A DNA stretch of 64,000 nt from Roseomonas alba (GTDB taxonomy: Bacteria; Pseudomonadota; Alphaproteobacteria; Acetobacterales; Acetobacteraceae), in contig NZ_JAHYBZ010000001.1 of NCBI RefSeq assembly GCF_019430885.1, positions 186,001-250,000 of the forward strand, in the 5' to 3' direction. A program made the translations under genes and the position numbers. This document shows, piece after piece, positions 41,935-51,039 of the stretch (positions are counted from its first letter, which is position 1; each line of letters starts with the position of its first letter). Below the pieces are notes generated by a model. That model was given only the letters and a program-made list of their open reading frames with translations, searched no databases and had not been told where the DNA came from.

Positions 41935-42242
41935 CCAGTTCGATGGCCCCTCGATCACTCTGATACCCGGGAATGAGCTACACTGAGCCTCGGAGGGTGT
42001 TCAACCCCGCCGGCGCATTCCCCGCGGCCTTCGACGATCGGCAGGCGCGAGGTCAGTAGGGGACAGCCGTTGCTGCAAGGGCGGCTTCAACACCCATCGA
42101 CGGCGTTCCAGGCAAGTCCGCGGCCTGACGCGTCGGATACAGGCCGGCTTGCTCGGATCCAGCACGCTGCGCCTGCGGTGGGCAGCGTCAGCGCGGCATT
42201 GGCGACGTCGATCTTGGTGCGGGCCATGCCTGCCGGGTATCC

Positions 42243-42429
42243 GGATGGCGGGGGCGTGGTGCAAGCGCCTTGGCGAAGGCTGCCCGCAGTCGTTCGATCA
42301 CCCGCGTCTTGCCGGCGCCGTTCGCTCCGAGCAGCGCGACCCGATCCCCGTTCTCTCGATCCAGAGCTATCGGGTGCCGAACAGGGAGCTGCCGTCAGGC
42401 GCCGCGATCGCCGTGTTCCCAGTCGTCAC
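42243..42429 (-). pseudogene. Remnant of an ABC-type ATPase (Walker A region)
   Basis: In the 510-bp gap between the efflux operon and the LysR gene, the minus strand encodes ALDRENGDRVALLGANGAGK, then TRVIERLRAAFAKALAP, an intact Walker A with the preceding strand as in ABC-F or other ABC ATPases. Upstream the frame is broken by a stop; a neighbouring frame continues the protein-like sequence (VTTGNTAIAAPDGSSLFGTR), which suggests a frameshift. No Walker B or signature follows. The rest of the gap holds nothing I can support. Confidence 0.35.
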
Positions 42430-42445
42430 CAGGGTCGTTGCGACA

Positions 42446-43342
42446 TCAATGGACCTTCAACATGTCGTAGAGCGCCTGAGCCGCGGGCGTCAGCGCTTCA
42501 CGTCGGCGGCGCACCAAGCTGAGCTTCCGGTACAGCACAGGCTCGACAAGGGGCACTTCTACCAATTTGGTTGTCAGCAATTCTTGCCCGATATTCGCCG
42601 CAAGGATCGCTGCGGCGACCCCTGTTGCCGCCAGCGCCAGGGCGCTCGGCGTGTTTTCGACCACAAAGCGGCCGCGCCGGGGCAGGCTCGACCCAGCGCC
42701 TCCCGCTTGGTCGAGTTGAGCCTCGATGATAGCGCGATTGCCGCTGCTGCCGCCCAGGGTGATGAGGTCCATCTCTCGCAGATCCGCCCACCGCACGGCG
42801 GGAAGCGAGGCCAGGGGGTGCTCGGGATGACAGACGAGCACCAGGGGATCCGCCGAGAGCAGATCCTCCGCCAATTCGTCCTGCGGTTCACGGGCGATGT
42901 GGATGCCGAACTCGGCGTCGCCACGCCGCACCGCCTCGGTCACCAGGACGCCCGAACGTTCGAGCAGCATGACCCGGTTTTCCGGGTAGCGGCGGGCGTA
43001 GTTCGCCAGGACGGCGGGCAGGCGCTGATAGGCCACGGCCGGCATCGTCGCCAGGGTCACATCGCCGGCAGCGAGCCTGGCCGTGGTGCGAAGCCGCTCC
43101 AATCCTTGGGTCAGATCCTCAACGACGCGTTTTGCGAGCGGCAGGAAGTCGCGCCCCGCGGCGGTCAGACCGGTACGGCGCGTCGTGCGGTCGAGCAATG
43201 GCAGGCCAACGAAGCTCTCCAACCGCTGGATGCGCCTCGTCAACGCGGTTTGCGTCAGCACCAATCGCTCGGCGGCCCGGGTAAAGCTCCCAAGCTCTGC
43301 TACCTGGACGAAAGCCTGCACATCATCCATGGGCAAATGCAT
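42446..43342 (-). CDS. LysR family transcriptional regulator
   Basis: 298 residues. N-terminal winged helix: MDDVQAFVQVAELGSFTRAAERLVLTQTALTRRIQRLESFVGLPLLDRTTRRTGLTAAG. The rest is a two-lobed effector domain (LVCHPEHPLASLPAVRWADLREMDLI). It is divergent from the CoA transferase gene across ~190 bp, the usual layout for control of the neighbour, and probably also governs the Bug and hydrolase genes downstream. The effector is unknown, perhaps the CoA transferase substrate. Confidence 0.92.
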   Translation of the reverse strand: MHLPMDDVQAFVQVAELGSFTRAAERLVLTQTALTRRIQRLESFVGLPLLDRTTRRTGLTAAGRDFLPLAKRVVEDLTQGLERLRTTARLAAGDVTLATMPAVAYQRLPAVLANYARRYPENRVMLLERSGVLVTEAVRRGDAEFGIHIAREPQDELAEDLLSADPLVLVCHPEHPLASLPAVRWADLREMDLITLGGSSGNRAIIEAQLDQAGGAGSSLPRRGRFVVENTPSALALAATGVAAAILAANIGQELLTTKLVEVPLVEPVLYRKLSLVRRRREALTPAAQALYDMLKVH

Positions 43343-43400
43343 GATCAGATCTCATTAATCGATACGATCATTGCATTATACAGAGATCGCCCATCGCGCC
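43343..43400. promoter_or_regulatory. AT-rich divergent control region (LysR / CoA transferase)
   Basis: The stretch 43350-43385 is AT-rich amid high G+C and holds ATCG-ATA-CGAT (43358-43368), a short dyad of LysR-box type, plus TTAATC (43355-43360) and TATACA (43377-43382) spaced 16 bp for rightward transcription. Candidate only. Confidence 0.35.
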
Positions 43401-43534
43401 ATCTTCTGCCTGCAAAGGACGAAAGGGCGCCCAGCGCCTGGAAGGGGAAGGATGCTCCAGGCCGACATACCGCATGCGGTTGCCCAGGATCTGAATCGCG
43501 CGCTGTATCGCCTGACCCATCCATCGCCGGGGCA

Positions 43535-44803
43535 ATGAGGATGGACCAGCAACGATCCCGTCTCCACTTGAAGCAGTTTGATCCTGCGGCACGGGGCGCG
43601 CTTGAGGGCGTGCGTGTGCTCGACCTGGCGCGGCTGGTCGCCGGCAATACCCTCGGCATGGTGCTGGCCGACCATGGCGCCGAGGTGGTGAAGGTCGAGC
43701 CGCCCGAGGGCGACACGCTGCGGGCCTGGAAGGTGAAGGGCGTCGAGACCGCCTGGAAGAGCTGGTGCCGCAACAAGAAGAGCATCTGCCTCGACCTGCG
43801 GAACCCAGAGGCGCAGGCGGTCGTGCGCCGGCTCGCCGGTGAGGCCGCCATCTTCGTGGAGAGCTTCCGCCCCGGCGTGCTGGAACGGATGGGGCTGGCG
43901 CCGGAGGTGCTGCTCGCGATCAATCCGGCGCTGGTCATCGTGCGCATCAGCGGCTGGGGGCAGGACGGGCCCTACCGCCACAAGCCGGGCTTCGGCACGC
44001 TGGTCGAGGGCTATTCCGGCTTCGCCGCCGTCAACGGCTTCGCGGATCGCGAGCCGGTGCTGCCGCCGATGTTCATGGGCGACTGCTACGCCGGCATCTA
44101 CGGCGCGGCATCCGCCACCATCGCCCTGCGCCATGCCGAGGCCACCGGCCAGGGCCAGGTCATTGATCTGTCGCTGATTGATCCGATGCTCGCGGTGATG
44201 GACCCGCAGGTGGCGAATTACCGCCTGACCGGCCAGACCAAGCGCCGCACCGGCAGCCGCAGCACCAACACCGCGCCGCGCAACGCCTATCGCTGCCGCG
44301 ACGACAGCTGGGTGTGCCTGTCCTCCTCGACCCAGGGCATGACGGAGAAGCTGCTGCGCGCGATCGACCGACCCGAATTGATCGAGGACCCGCGCTTCCG
44401 CACCAATCCCGACCGGCTGCAGCATTGGCAGGAGCTGGACGCGATCATCGGCGCCTTCATCGGCGCGCGCGACAAGGCGGAGGTGCTGGCGCATTTCGAT
44501 GCCGCCGGCGTCACCATCGGGCCGATCATGGACGCGGCCGATCTGCTGCAGGACGACTATGTCGCCGAGCGCGAGGCGCTGATCGAGGTGCCGGATGCGG
44601 ACATGCCCGGCGGCGTCGTGCCGATGCACGGCATGGTGCCGCGTCTGTCCGCGACGCCGGGCGTCCTGGCCCGCCCGGCACCGTGCCTTGGCGAGCACAA
44701 TGACGAGATCCTCGGCGGCGTGCTGGGTGAAGCCGAACTGGCGCGGCTCAAGGCGTCCGGCGTGGTGCGGGCCGCCGCGGCGGCGGTACGCGCCGATGCC
44801 TGA
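43535..44803 (+). CDS. CaiB/BaiF family CoA transferase
   Basis: 422 residues from ATG 43535 (43541 possible). Family III blocks: GALEGVRVLDLARLVAGNTLGMVLADHGAEVVKVEPPEGDTLR, NKKSICLDLRNPEA, FVESFRPGVLERMGL, the catalytic Asp region MGDCYAGIYGA and GQGQVIDLSLID. It moves CoA between carboxylic acids. With a Bug-type binding protein and an alpha/beta hydrolase downstream it points to uptake and CoA-dependent breakdown of an organic acid or ester; the substrate is not visible. Confidence 0.93.
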   Translation: MRMDQQRSRLHLKQFDPAARGALEGVRVLDLARLVAGNTLGMVLADHGAEVVKVEPPEGDTLRAWKVKGVETAWKSWCRNKKSICLDLRNPEAQAVVRRLAGEAAIFVESFRPGVLERMGLAPEVLLAINPALVIVRISGWGQDGPYRHKPGFGTLVEGYSGFAAVNGFADREPVLPPMFMGDCYAGIYGAASATIALRHAEATGQGQVIDLSLIDPMLAVMDPQVANYRLTGQTKRRTGSRSTNTAPRNAYRCRDDSWVCLSSSTQGMTEKLLRAIDRPELIEDPRFRTNPDRLQHWQELDAIIGAFIGARDKAEVLAHFDAAGVTIGPIMDAADLLQDDYVAEREALIEVPDADMPGGVVPMHGMVPRLSATPGVLARPAPCLGEHNDEILGGVLGEAELARLKASGVVRAAAAAVRADA

Positions 44804-44914
44804 CCGTGTGTGACGCCGACGTCGCTCCGGCACCGTTCCTGAAGGGGCGGGAACACCCGACGCGTTCAGCCGCTGAAAACAGACCGCTTACATAGACTTG
44901 GGGAGACTACATCC

Positions 44915-45895
44915 ATGAGGATCAATCGACGGACCCTGATCGGGACCATGGCATCCGCATCTGTGGCCTGGTCCAGGCGAGGCCTTGCCGCGGGCACGTT
45001 TCCCGACCGGCCGATCCGGCTTGTCGTTCCGTTTCCGCCCGGCGGCACCACCGACATCAGCGGCCGCGTCGTGTCGCAGCTTCTGGGCGAGCAGCTCAAG
45101 GGTACGATCGTGGTCGAGAACGTCTCGGGCGCCGCGGGCGTGCTGGGGTCAGGCCAGGTCGCCCGTGCCCGGCCCGATGGCTACACGCTCGTGCTCGGCA
45201 ACATCTCGACGCACGCCATCGCGGCCGCGCTGCAGCCGAACCTGCCCTACAAGCCGCTCACGGATTTCGAGCCGATTGCCCACACCGGTAAGCTCACGAA
45301 CCTGCTGGTCGTCCATCCGTCGCTTCGGGTGAACTCGGTTCAGGAGCTTATCGCCTATGCGAAGGCGAACCCCGGCAAGCTGAGCTACGGGTCCTCGGGC
45401 TCGGGCGGGACGCCGCATCTGTCGGCCGAGCTCTTCAAGCTCCGCACGGGCACCGATATGGTCCACATCCCCTATCGGGGTAGCGCTCCGATGTTGTCGG
45501 ACCTGCTCGGCGGGCAAATCCATCTCTCCTTCGGCAACCTGCCCGAACTGCTGCCCCATGTGGCGGATCGCAGGCTGATCGCCCTTGGGGTCACCTCCAG
45601 CAGCCGCTGGCCGAGCGTGTCCGACATTCCCACCATCCAGGAACAGGGCGTTCCGGATTTCGACATCTCCTCCTGGATGGGGCTGTTCGCACCGGCGGGC
45701 TTGCCGCCGGAGGTCCGCGATCGGCTCGTGCAGGCTGCCTCCGACATGCAGAAGTCGACCGCCTTCGGCGAGAGGCTGGCGCAGAACGGCTTCATGACGG
45801 AGTGCATGGTCGGCGACGCATTCAGGCAATACGTCGCGGCACAGAACACGTTCTGGTCGGAGTTCATCCGCCAGGCGAACATCGCCTTCGAGTGA
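44915..45895 (+). CDS. Bug-family (tripartite tricarboxylate transporter) substrate-binding protein
   Basis: 326 residues. A Tat-like signal (RRTLIGTMASASVAW) precedes FPDRPIRLVVPFPPGGTTDISGR, the hallmark of Bug/TctC proteins; SYGSSGSGGTPHLSAELFK, VHIPYRGSAPMLSDLLGGQI and the C-terminal lobe follow. It binds carboxylates in the periplasm. No TctA/TctB genes are nearby, as is common for Bug proteins in this group. It lies 111 bp after the CoA transferase gene and 4 bp before the hydrolase gene. Confidence 0.94.
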   Translation: MRINRRTLIGTMASASVAWSRRGLAAGTFPDRPIRLVVPFPPGGTTDISGRVVSQLLGEQLKGTIVVENVSGAAGVLGSGQVARARPDGYTLVLGNISTHAIAAALQPNLPYKPLTDFEPIAHTGKLTNLLVVHPSLRVNSVQELIAYAKANPGKLSYGSSGSGGTPHLSAELFKLRTGTDMVHIPYRGSAPMLSDLLGGQIHLSFGNLPELLPHVADRRLIALGVTSSSRWPSVSDIPTIQEQGVPDFDISSWMGLFAPAGLPPEVRDRLVQAASDMQKSTAFGERLAQNGFMTECMVGDAFRQYVAAQNTFWSEFIRQANIAFE

Positions 45896-45899
45896 CGTC

Positions 45900-46682
45900 G
45901 TGGCCGGTTCCCAAGACATGACGCCGACGCTCCGGAAGATCGACCGTCTCAGCGTCAGGAGCGTCTTCCCCGGCACCGATGCCGAAGGCACGCTGATCAT
46001 GGTTCATGGGGGCTGCCATGATTGGTGGGCCTTCGAATCCTGGATGCAATCCTGCGCCAGGAGCGGCTTTGCCGTGCATGCCCTGTCGCTGCGGGGCCAT
46101 GGCGATTCCTGGCCGATGCCACCGGCAGAGTTCTGCGCCCTGACGGTGGACGATTACCGGGACGACATCATCCGGGCCTGCGAGGCGCTTGGCGTGGTGC
46201 GGCCGGTCCTGATCGGCCACAGCTTGGGCGGTATTGCCGCCCAGCTCGCCGCGCAAACCCTCGATTGCGCTGCCCTGGTGCTGGTCTCGAGCGCCGGGCC
46301 GGCGGCGCTGGGCACGCGACGGGGCTTGCTGCCGGCGGATCGCCTGGTGATCCGCACGCCGGAGGAAGCCCGCCAGAGATACTTCCACAGCGCGCCAGCC
46401 GAGGTCGTGGCCGGCATCGTGGCGAAGCTGGTGCCGGAATCGCCGGGCGCGTTGAACACGTCGGGTGGCCGCGCCGTGGTCGATGCGACGTTGATCGGAT
46501 GTCCGGTGCTGGCCCTGTCGGGGGCCGAGGATGCGACTGACGTGCCGTCCGCACATCAATTGGCGAAGCTGTATGGCGGCACGGCGCTCGTACTGCCGGA
46601 TACGGGCCACAACATCATGCAGGAGGCCGCCGGCCAGAAGGCCTGCGACTTCATCGTGTCCTGGCTGCGGTGCGTCCTGTAG
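45900..46682 (+). CDS. Alpha/beta hydrolase
   Basis: 260 residues. The nucleophile elbow GHSLGG, acid in GAEDATDV and His in DTGHNIM form a complete triad; the oxyanion region is MVHGGCHDWW. It hydrolyses an ester, lactone or thioester; placed after a Bug binding protein and a CoA transferase it probably acts on the imported compound. The 4-bp gap suggests a shared transcript. Confidence 0.88.
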   Translation: MAGSQDMTPTLRKIDRLSVRSVFPGTDAEGTLIMVHGGCHDWWAFESWMQSCARSGFAVHALSLRGHGDSWPMPPAEFCALTVDDYRDDIIRACEALGVVRPVLIGHSLGGIAAQLAAQTLDCAALVLVSSAGPAALGTRRGLLPADRLVIRTPEEARQRYFHSAPAEVVAGIVAKLVPESPGALNTSGGRAVVDATLIGCPVLALSGAEDATDVPSAHQLAKLYGGTALVLPDTGHNIMQEAAGQKACDFIVSWLRCVL

Positions 46683-47305
46683 GGGCCGGGTGCCTCGCTT
46701 CAGTTCGAACAGGGGCGCACTCAGCAGTCCAGGCTCCGTTGCCGGCTCCGGTTGTGGCATTGCAGCGCTGCACGCGATCCGGGTCTGATCGGCATGACCG
46801 CCTGCTCGTGCCGGATGGTCCTGCTCTGCTATGCAGGGGTCCGTGACTCGCGAGCATTCTGCCCACCCTCTATACGTTTCCGCCGCATGCGCGGTGCACA
46901 GTGTTCGACATGCTGCTTGCGGAGCGGGCAATAGCCCATCTTGCATTCCATCCCGCATGTCGCGCCCTGGCGGCGGGAAGGGCATTCTGGACAGAGCCAG
47001 GTCGAGCCTTCCAGCACCGCGGCACGCCGACTGTTGCGGCGACATGCGAAATCGTGGCTGACACGCTGCGTGCCGCGCGAATTACCGCACGCGCGGCGGC
47101 GGCCCTGGTGCGCGATTGGCGGCTTGGTCGCCTTGAGGTTTCGTAGGCGACGGTCCGGGCCAGGGCTTCGACATCAAGATGGCCGGGGTGCGGGCATATC
47201 GCCTGCTCCCGAGTCGAACGGTTCACCGTAGAGGGCAAGCCACGAAGGGTTCTTAGCCTTAGCATTTGGATTGCCGCACCCCGGCGGGTCACGCAGGTTA
47301 CACCC
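46683..47305. other. Gene-free stretch
   Basis: About 620 bp. Arg/Ala-rich open frames exist on both strands but none has a family motif or a good start. I see no RNA gene. It separates the rightward CoA transferase operon from the two-component system and should contain the latter's promoter. Confidence 0.5.
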
Positions 47306-48847
47306 ATGATGCCAGGATCGGATCCGTCTCGCGCCGTGCATCCGAGCAAGGATTGGGGAGGAGTGCTCCGCCGCCTGATGCCGCGGTCGCTCGCAGGCTG
47401 GTTCGCCATATGCTGGGGCCTGTTCCTAGGGGCTGCGCTGGTTGCCGGGGCGGCGCTGATCTCCCTCTATCGCGACAGCACCGGCGAACGGCTGCGGCGC
47501 GCCGAACTCGCACTGAGTCGAGGCTGCGACGCCATCGCTGGGCGATTCGACTTTGCCACCGCCGGCGGCCGCCGGCTCGACTGGGCGGATGCGGCGATTG
47601 CGCAGATGCTCGCCGCCGGGACGATGCTGGCCCTGCGCGACTTGCCCGGGGTCGAGGGCGGGCTCTGGCGCAGCGGGAGCGGAGCGCTCGCCTACGCCTT
47701 CCCGTCCTATGAAGGAGCCGAACCGAAGACGGATCTGCCGGCCGCGGAACTGCCGCGCATCCGACAGGCGGCGGAAGCAGCCATCGAGGCCGATCGGCCG
47801 ATCTCGCGACGGTTCGACGGACGATCGGAGACGCTGCTGCTGCGCGCCTGTCCCCTGGATGCGCCGGAACCCGGCATGGCGGCCTGGGTGATGCAGCGCG
47901 TGATCCTGTTCGGCGGGACAGCGTATCTGCGCGCCGCCGCGGCGGTAGCGGTGCTCACCGTCGTCCTGCTGGGGTCAGCGGGTTGGCTCGGCTGGCTGCT
48001 GTGGAACTGGTCCCGGCAACTCCGGCGCATCGAGGCCGCCCTGGGAGATCCCGCCGGCACCGCGTTGCCGCAGCTGGAGATGACCGGACAACGTGATCTC
48101 GACCGAATGTTGCTGGCGGTGAACGGCGCTGCCGAGCGTGCTGCCGAAGCGCACCGTGCCGCCGTCGCCGCGGCTGAGCGTGCTGCGGAGGCCGAGCGCC
48201 TGGCCGGGCTGGGCCGTGTCGCCGCCGGCGTCGCGCATGAGGTGCGCAACCCCATGGCCGCCATGCGTCTCAAGGCTGAAAACGCGCTGGCCGTGCGCGA
48301 CCCGGAGCGGATGGCCCGCGCGCTGGAGGCGGTGCTCGGTCAGGTCGCGCGGCTGGAACGCGTGGCGCGCGGGCTGCTCGACGTGGCGCGGGGCGCTGCG
48401 CCGCCCACCGGCACACCGGTGGACCTGCCGCTCCTGCTCGCCGGGCGCATCGCCCTGTTCCACGAACAGGCGACCGAGGCCGGCATCACGCTGGAGGTGG
48501 CAGCGGGCGTGCCGGCCGTGGCGCTGCTCGACGCCTCCGGCATCGAGGGCGCGCTGAACAATCTGGTGCTCAACGCCCTTGATGCGACGCCCCGCGGGGG
48601 GCGCGTGACGCTGTCGGCGGTGCGGCAAGACCACTCGCTTCTGCTCGCCGTCGCCGACACCGGACAGGGCATTCCAGCCGAACTTCGGGACCAGGTCTTC
48701 GAGCCTTTCGTGACCAGCCGCGCGGACGGCACGGGGCTTGGCCTGGCGCTGGTGCGGGAGGTAGCCAGGGCGCATGGCGGCGAGGCTCGCCTGGTGCATC
48801 GCCCGGATGGCACCACCGTCGAACTCGACTTGCCGCAGCCGGAGTAG
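47306..48847 (+). CDS. Sensor histidine kinase
   Basis: 513 residues. Two membrane helices (~27-52 and ~205-235) bracket a periplasmic sensor of ~150 residues. The H-box GLGRVAAGVAHEVRNPMAAM has His ~311; the HATPase has NLVLNALDA (N), DTGQGIP (G1) and GTGLGLALV (G2). It phosphorylates the response regulator encoded 2 bp downstream. The signal is unknown. Confidence 0.93.
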   Translation: MMPGSDPSRAVHPSKDWGGVLRRLMPRSLAGWFAICWGLFLGAALVAGAALISLYRDSTGERLRRAELALSRGCDAIAGRFDFATAGGRRLDWADAAIAQMLAAGTMLALRDLPGVEGGLWRSGSGALAYAFPSYEGAEPKTDLPAAELPRIRQAAEAAIEADRPISRRFDGRSETLLLRACPLDAPEPGMAAWVMQRVILFGGTAYLRAAAAVAVLTVVLLGSAGWLGWLLWNWSRQLRRIEAALGDPAGTALPQLEMTGQRDLDRMLLAVNGAAERAAEAHRAAVAAAERAAEAERLAGLGRVAAGVAHEVRNPMAAMRLKAENALAVRDPERMARALEAVLGQVARLERVARGLLDVARGAAPPTGTPVDLPLLLAGRIALFHEQATEAGITLEVAAGVPAVALLDASGIEGALNNLVLNALDATPRGGRVTLSAVRQDHSLLLAVADTGQGIPAELRDQVFEPFVTSRADGTGLGLALVREVARAHGGEARLVHRPDGTTVELDLPQPE

Positions 48848-48849
48848 GC

Positions 48850-50217
48850 ATGGCCACCATCCTGATCGCCGATGACGATGACGCGGTGCGTGACGGTCTT
48901 GTGGAGACCCTCACCGATCTCGGCCATCGCGTGCTGGAGGCGGCGGACGGCGCCACGGCCGTAGCGACGGCGGTGCGGGAGCGTCCGGACGCGATCCTGC
49001 TGGATCTGCGGATGCCGGGCGCGCTCGACGGGCTGGGCGCGCTGCGCCAATTGCGCGCGCGGCCCGGCGCGCCGCCAGTGGCGATCCTGACGGCCTATGC
49101 CTCCGCCGCCAACACCATCGAGGCCATGCGCGGTGGCGCCTTCGACCATCTGACCAAGCCGGTCGGGCGTGCCGAACTCGCCGAACTCGTCGCCCGGATG
49201 CTGCGAGCGCCCAAACCCGCGATGCCGGCGGCGGGGCCGGCCCCGGCCGATGCCGATGACCTCGTCGGCGCCAGCGCGGAGATGCGCGCCGTGCAGAAGA
49301 CGATCGGCCTGATCGCCGATGGCGACGCAACAGTGCTGATCACCGGGGAGACCGGCACGGGCAAGGAAGTGGTGGCGCGTGCGCTGCACCGCTTCGGGCG
49401 GCGCGCGGCCGGCCCCTTCGTCGCCGTGAACTGCGCCGCCATCCCGTCCGAGCTGCTGGAGAGCGAGCTGTTCGGCCATGCCCGCGGGGCCTTCACCGGC
49501 GCCATCGCCGATCGGCGCGGCGCCTTCCGCGACGCGGCAGGTGGCACCCTGTTCCTCGATGAGATCGGCGACATGGGCCTCGTCACCCAGGCGAAGATCC
49601 TGCGCGTCGTGCAGGAGAGGGAGGTGACGCCGCTGGGCGGCAGGCCGGTGCGGGTCGATGTGCGCCTGGTCGCCGCGACCCATCGCGACCTGCCCGCGCG
49701 GGTGCGCGAGGGCGCCTTCCGCGAGGACCTGTACTACCGCCTGGCCGTGGTGCCGATCCACTTGGCCCCGCTGCGCGAGCGGCCAGCCGATGTGGTGCCG
49801 CTGGCCGAGCATTTCCTCGCGCGGCTGCCGGGCGGCAAACGGCTCGGCGCCGATGCGGCGGCCCGGTTGCTGGCGCATGACTGGCCGGGCAATGCACGGG
49901 AACTCCGCAACGCGATGGAACGGGCCGCGGCGCTGAGTCGCGCAGCGGTGATCGGTGCCGCCGAACTCGGGGTGTTCGGGCCGGCGGCGCCCGGGCCATC
50001 GGCCGACTGGCTCTCCGGCGACCTCGCGGAGGCCGTGGCGCGGCTGGAACGCGCGATGATCGAGCGCGCGCTGCGCGACAGCGGGGGCAATCGGACGGAG
50101 GCGGCCCGACGGCTCGGGATCCACCGCCAGCTGCTCTATGCGAAGCTGCGCCAGCATGGCCTGGTGGCGTCCGAGGAGACGACGCCGGATGTCCGGAATC
50201 CCGACGGCGAGCGGTGA
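48850..50217 (+). CDS. Sigma54-dependent response regulator (NtrC family)
   Basis: 455 residues: receiver with Asp52 (AILLDLRMPG) and Lys (HLTKPVG), AAA+ domain with Walker A GETGTGKE, sigma54-contact loop GAFTGA and Walker B GGTLFLDEIGDM, and a Fis-type HTH (NRTEAARRLGIHRQLLYAKLRQHG). All activator residues are intact. It should activate RpoN promoters; candidates are the next genes, but I did not find a clear -24/-12 element. Confidence 0.95.
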   Translation: MATILIADDDDAVRDGLVETLTDLGHRVLEAADGATAVATAVRERPDAILLDLRMPGALDGLGALRQLRARPGAPPVAILTAYASAANTIEAMRGGAFDHLTKPVGRAELAELVARMLRAPKPAMPAAGPAPADADDLVGASAEMRAVQKTIGLIADGDATVLITGETGTGKEVVARALHRFGRRAAGPFVAVNCAAIPSELLESELFGHARGAFTGAIADRRGAFRDAAGGTLFLDEIGDMGLVTQAKILRVVQEREVTPLGGRPVRVDVRLVAATHRDLPARVREGAFREDLYYRLAVVPIHLAPLRERPADVVPLAEHFLARLPGGKRLGADAAARLLAHDWPGNARELRNAMERAAALSRAAVIGAAELGVFGPAAPGPSADWLSGDLAEAVARLERAMIERALRDSGGNRTEAARRLGIHRQLLYAKLRQHGLVASEETTPDVRNPDGER

Positions 50218-50318
50218 TACCTACCCCGTAAGCGATTGATATTCCTTTTCATCGGTGCTGGCACGGAGGCTGCTCTCCCCTGGGCAGGTCCATCACGGAC
50301 CGCAGAGGAGATCTCGCC

Positions 50319-51023
50319 ATGTCGCCTCCCTTCCGGCGCGCCGTCGGCCCCGCGGCGATCGCCGCGCTGACCCTGCTGACGCAGGTCACAGCTTTCGGCC
50401 AGCCCGTGCCACCGGGTCCCACGCGAGCGCCCGGCATCATGTTCGACACTGCGCAACTGCCGCAAACGCACGGCGTCGTCGCCCGATATAGCCTCGGTCC
50501 GCGCGGTGAGGTGGATGGGTTGATCCTGCAGGACGGCACGCAGGTGCAGCTGCCGTCGCATCTCGGCAGCGAACTGGTCTTCGCCGCCCGCCCAGGCGAC
50601 GCAGTGACGGTGCGCGGCCTACTGGCGATCGGCGTGCCGCTGGTCGCCGCTGTCTCGGTGCGTAACGACGCCACCGGCGCCGAGGTGGTCGATGCCGGCG
50701 GCGGCCCGCATGGCGGGGAGGTGACGGTGGGGGCGAGCGGCCCCGTGCAGACGGTGCTGCGCGGCCGGCGCGGCGAGGTGAACGGTGCGATCCTGGTCGA
50801 TGGCACCACGGTTCGCGTGCCTCCCCACGCCGCGGTGCAGATGGCCGAACTGCTCCGCCCCGGCGCGACCCTTGCGGTGCGCGGCGAGGGCCGGACGACG
50901 GTGTTCGGCCGCGTGATTGAAGCGCGCTTCGCGGGGCCCTCGATGGATCGGCTGACCGAGATCGCCGGGCCTGGCCCGCGCGACATGTCGCCGCCCCACC
51001 CGCCGCGTCCGCCGCGAGGCTGA
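50319..51023 (+). CDS. Secreted protein with two internal repeats (DUF5666-like)
   Basis: 234 residues with a signal peptide (AAIAALTLLTQVTAFGQ). Two related units, ~50-110 and ~140-200, share GEV-x-G-x-IL-x-DGT-x-V-x-x-P, then an LRPG/ARPGD and VRG end; these are probably small OB-like barrels, as in DUF5666. A Pro/Arg tail follows. It lies after the NtrC-type gene and before an MFS gene, in the same direction. Function unknown. Confidence 0.65.
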   Translation: MSPPFRRAVGPAAIAALTLLTQVTAFGQPVPPGPTRAPGIMFDTAQLPQTHGVVARYSLGPRGEVDGLILQDGTQVQLPSHLGSELVFAARPGDAVTVRGLLAIGVPLVAAVSVRNDATGAEVVDAGGGPHGGEVTVGASGPVQTVLRGRRGEVNGAILVDGTTVRVPPHAAVQMAELLRPGATLAVRGEGRTTVFGRVIEARFAGPSMDRLTEIAGPGPRDMSPPHPPRPPRG

Positions 51024-51039
51024 CGCAGGAGGCCGGCCG

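Noticed and set aside
42149..43534. N-terminal extension of the CoA transferase by ~460 residues
   Set aside because: The frame is open but antisense to the LysR gene, and CoA transferases of this family start where placed here (43535).
46870..47409. A 179-residue gene on the minus strand
   Set aside because: Low-complexity Arg/Ala composition, overlap with the start of the sensor kinase and no recognisable motif.
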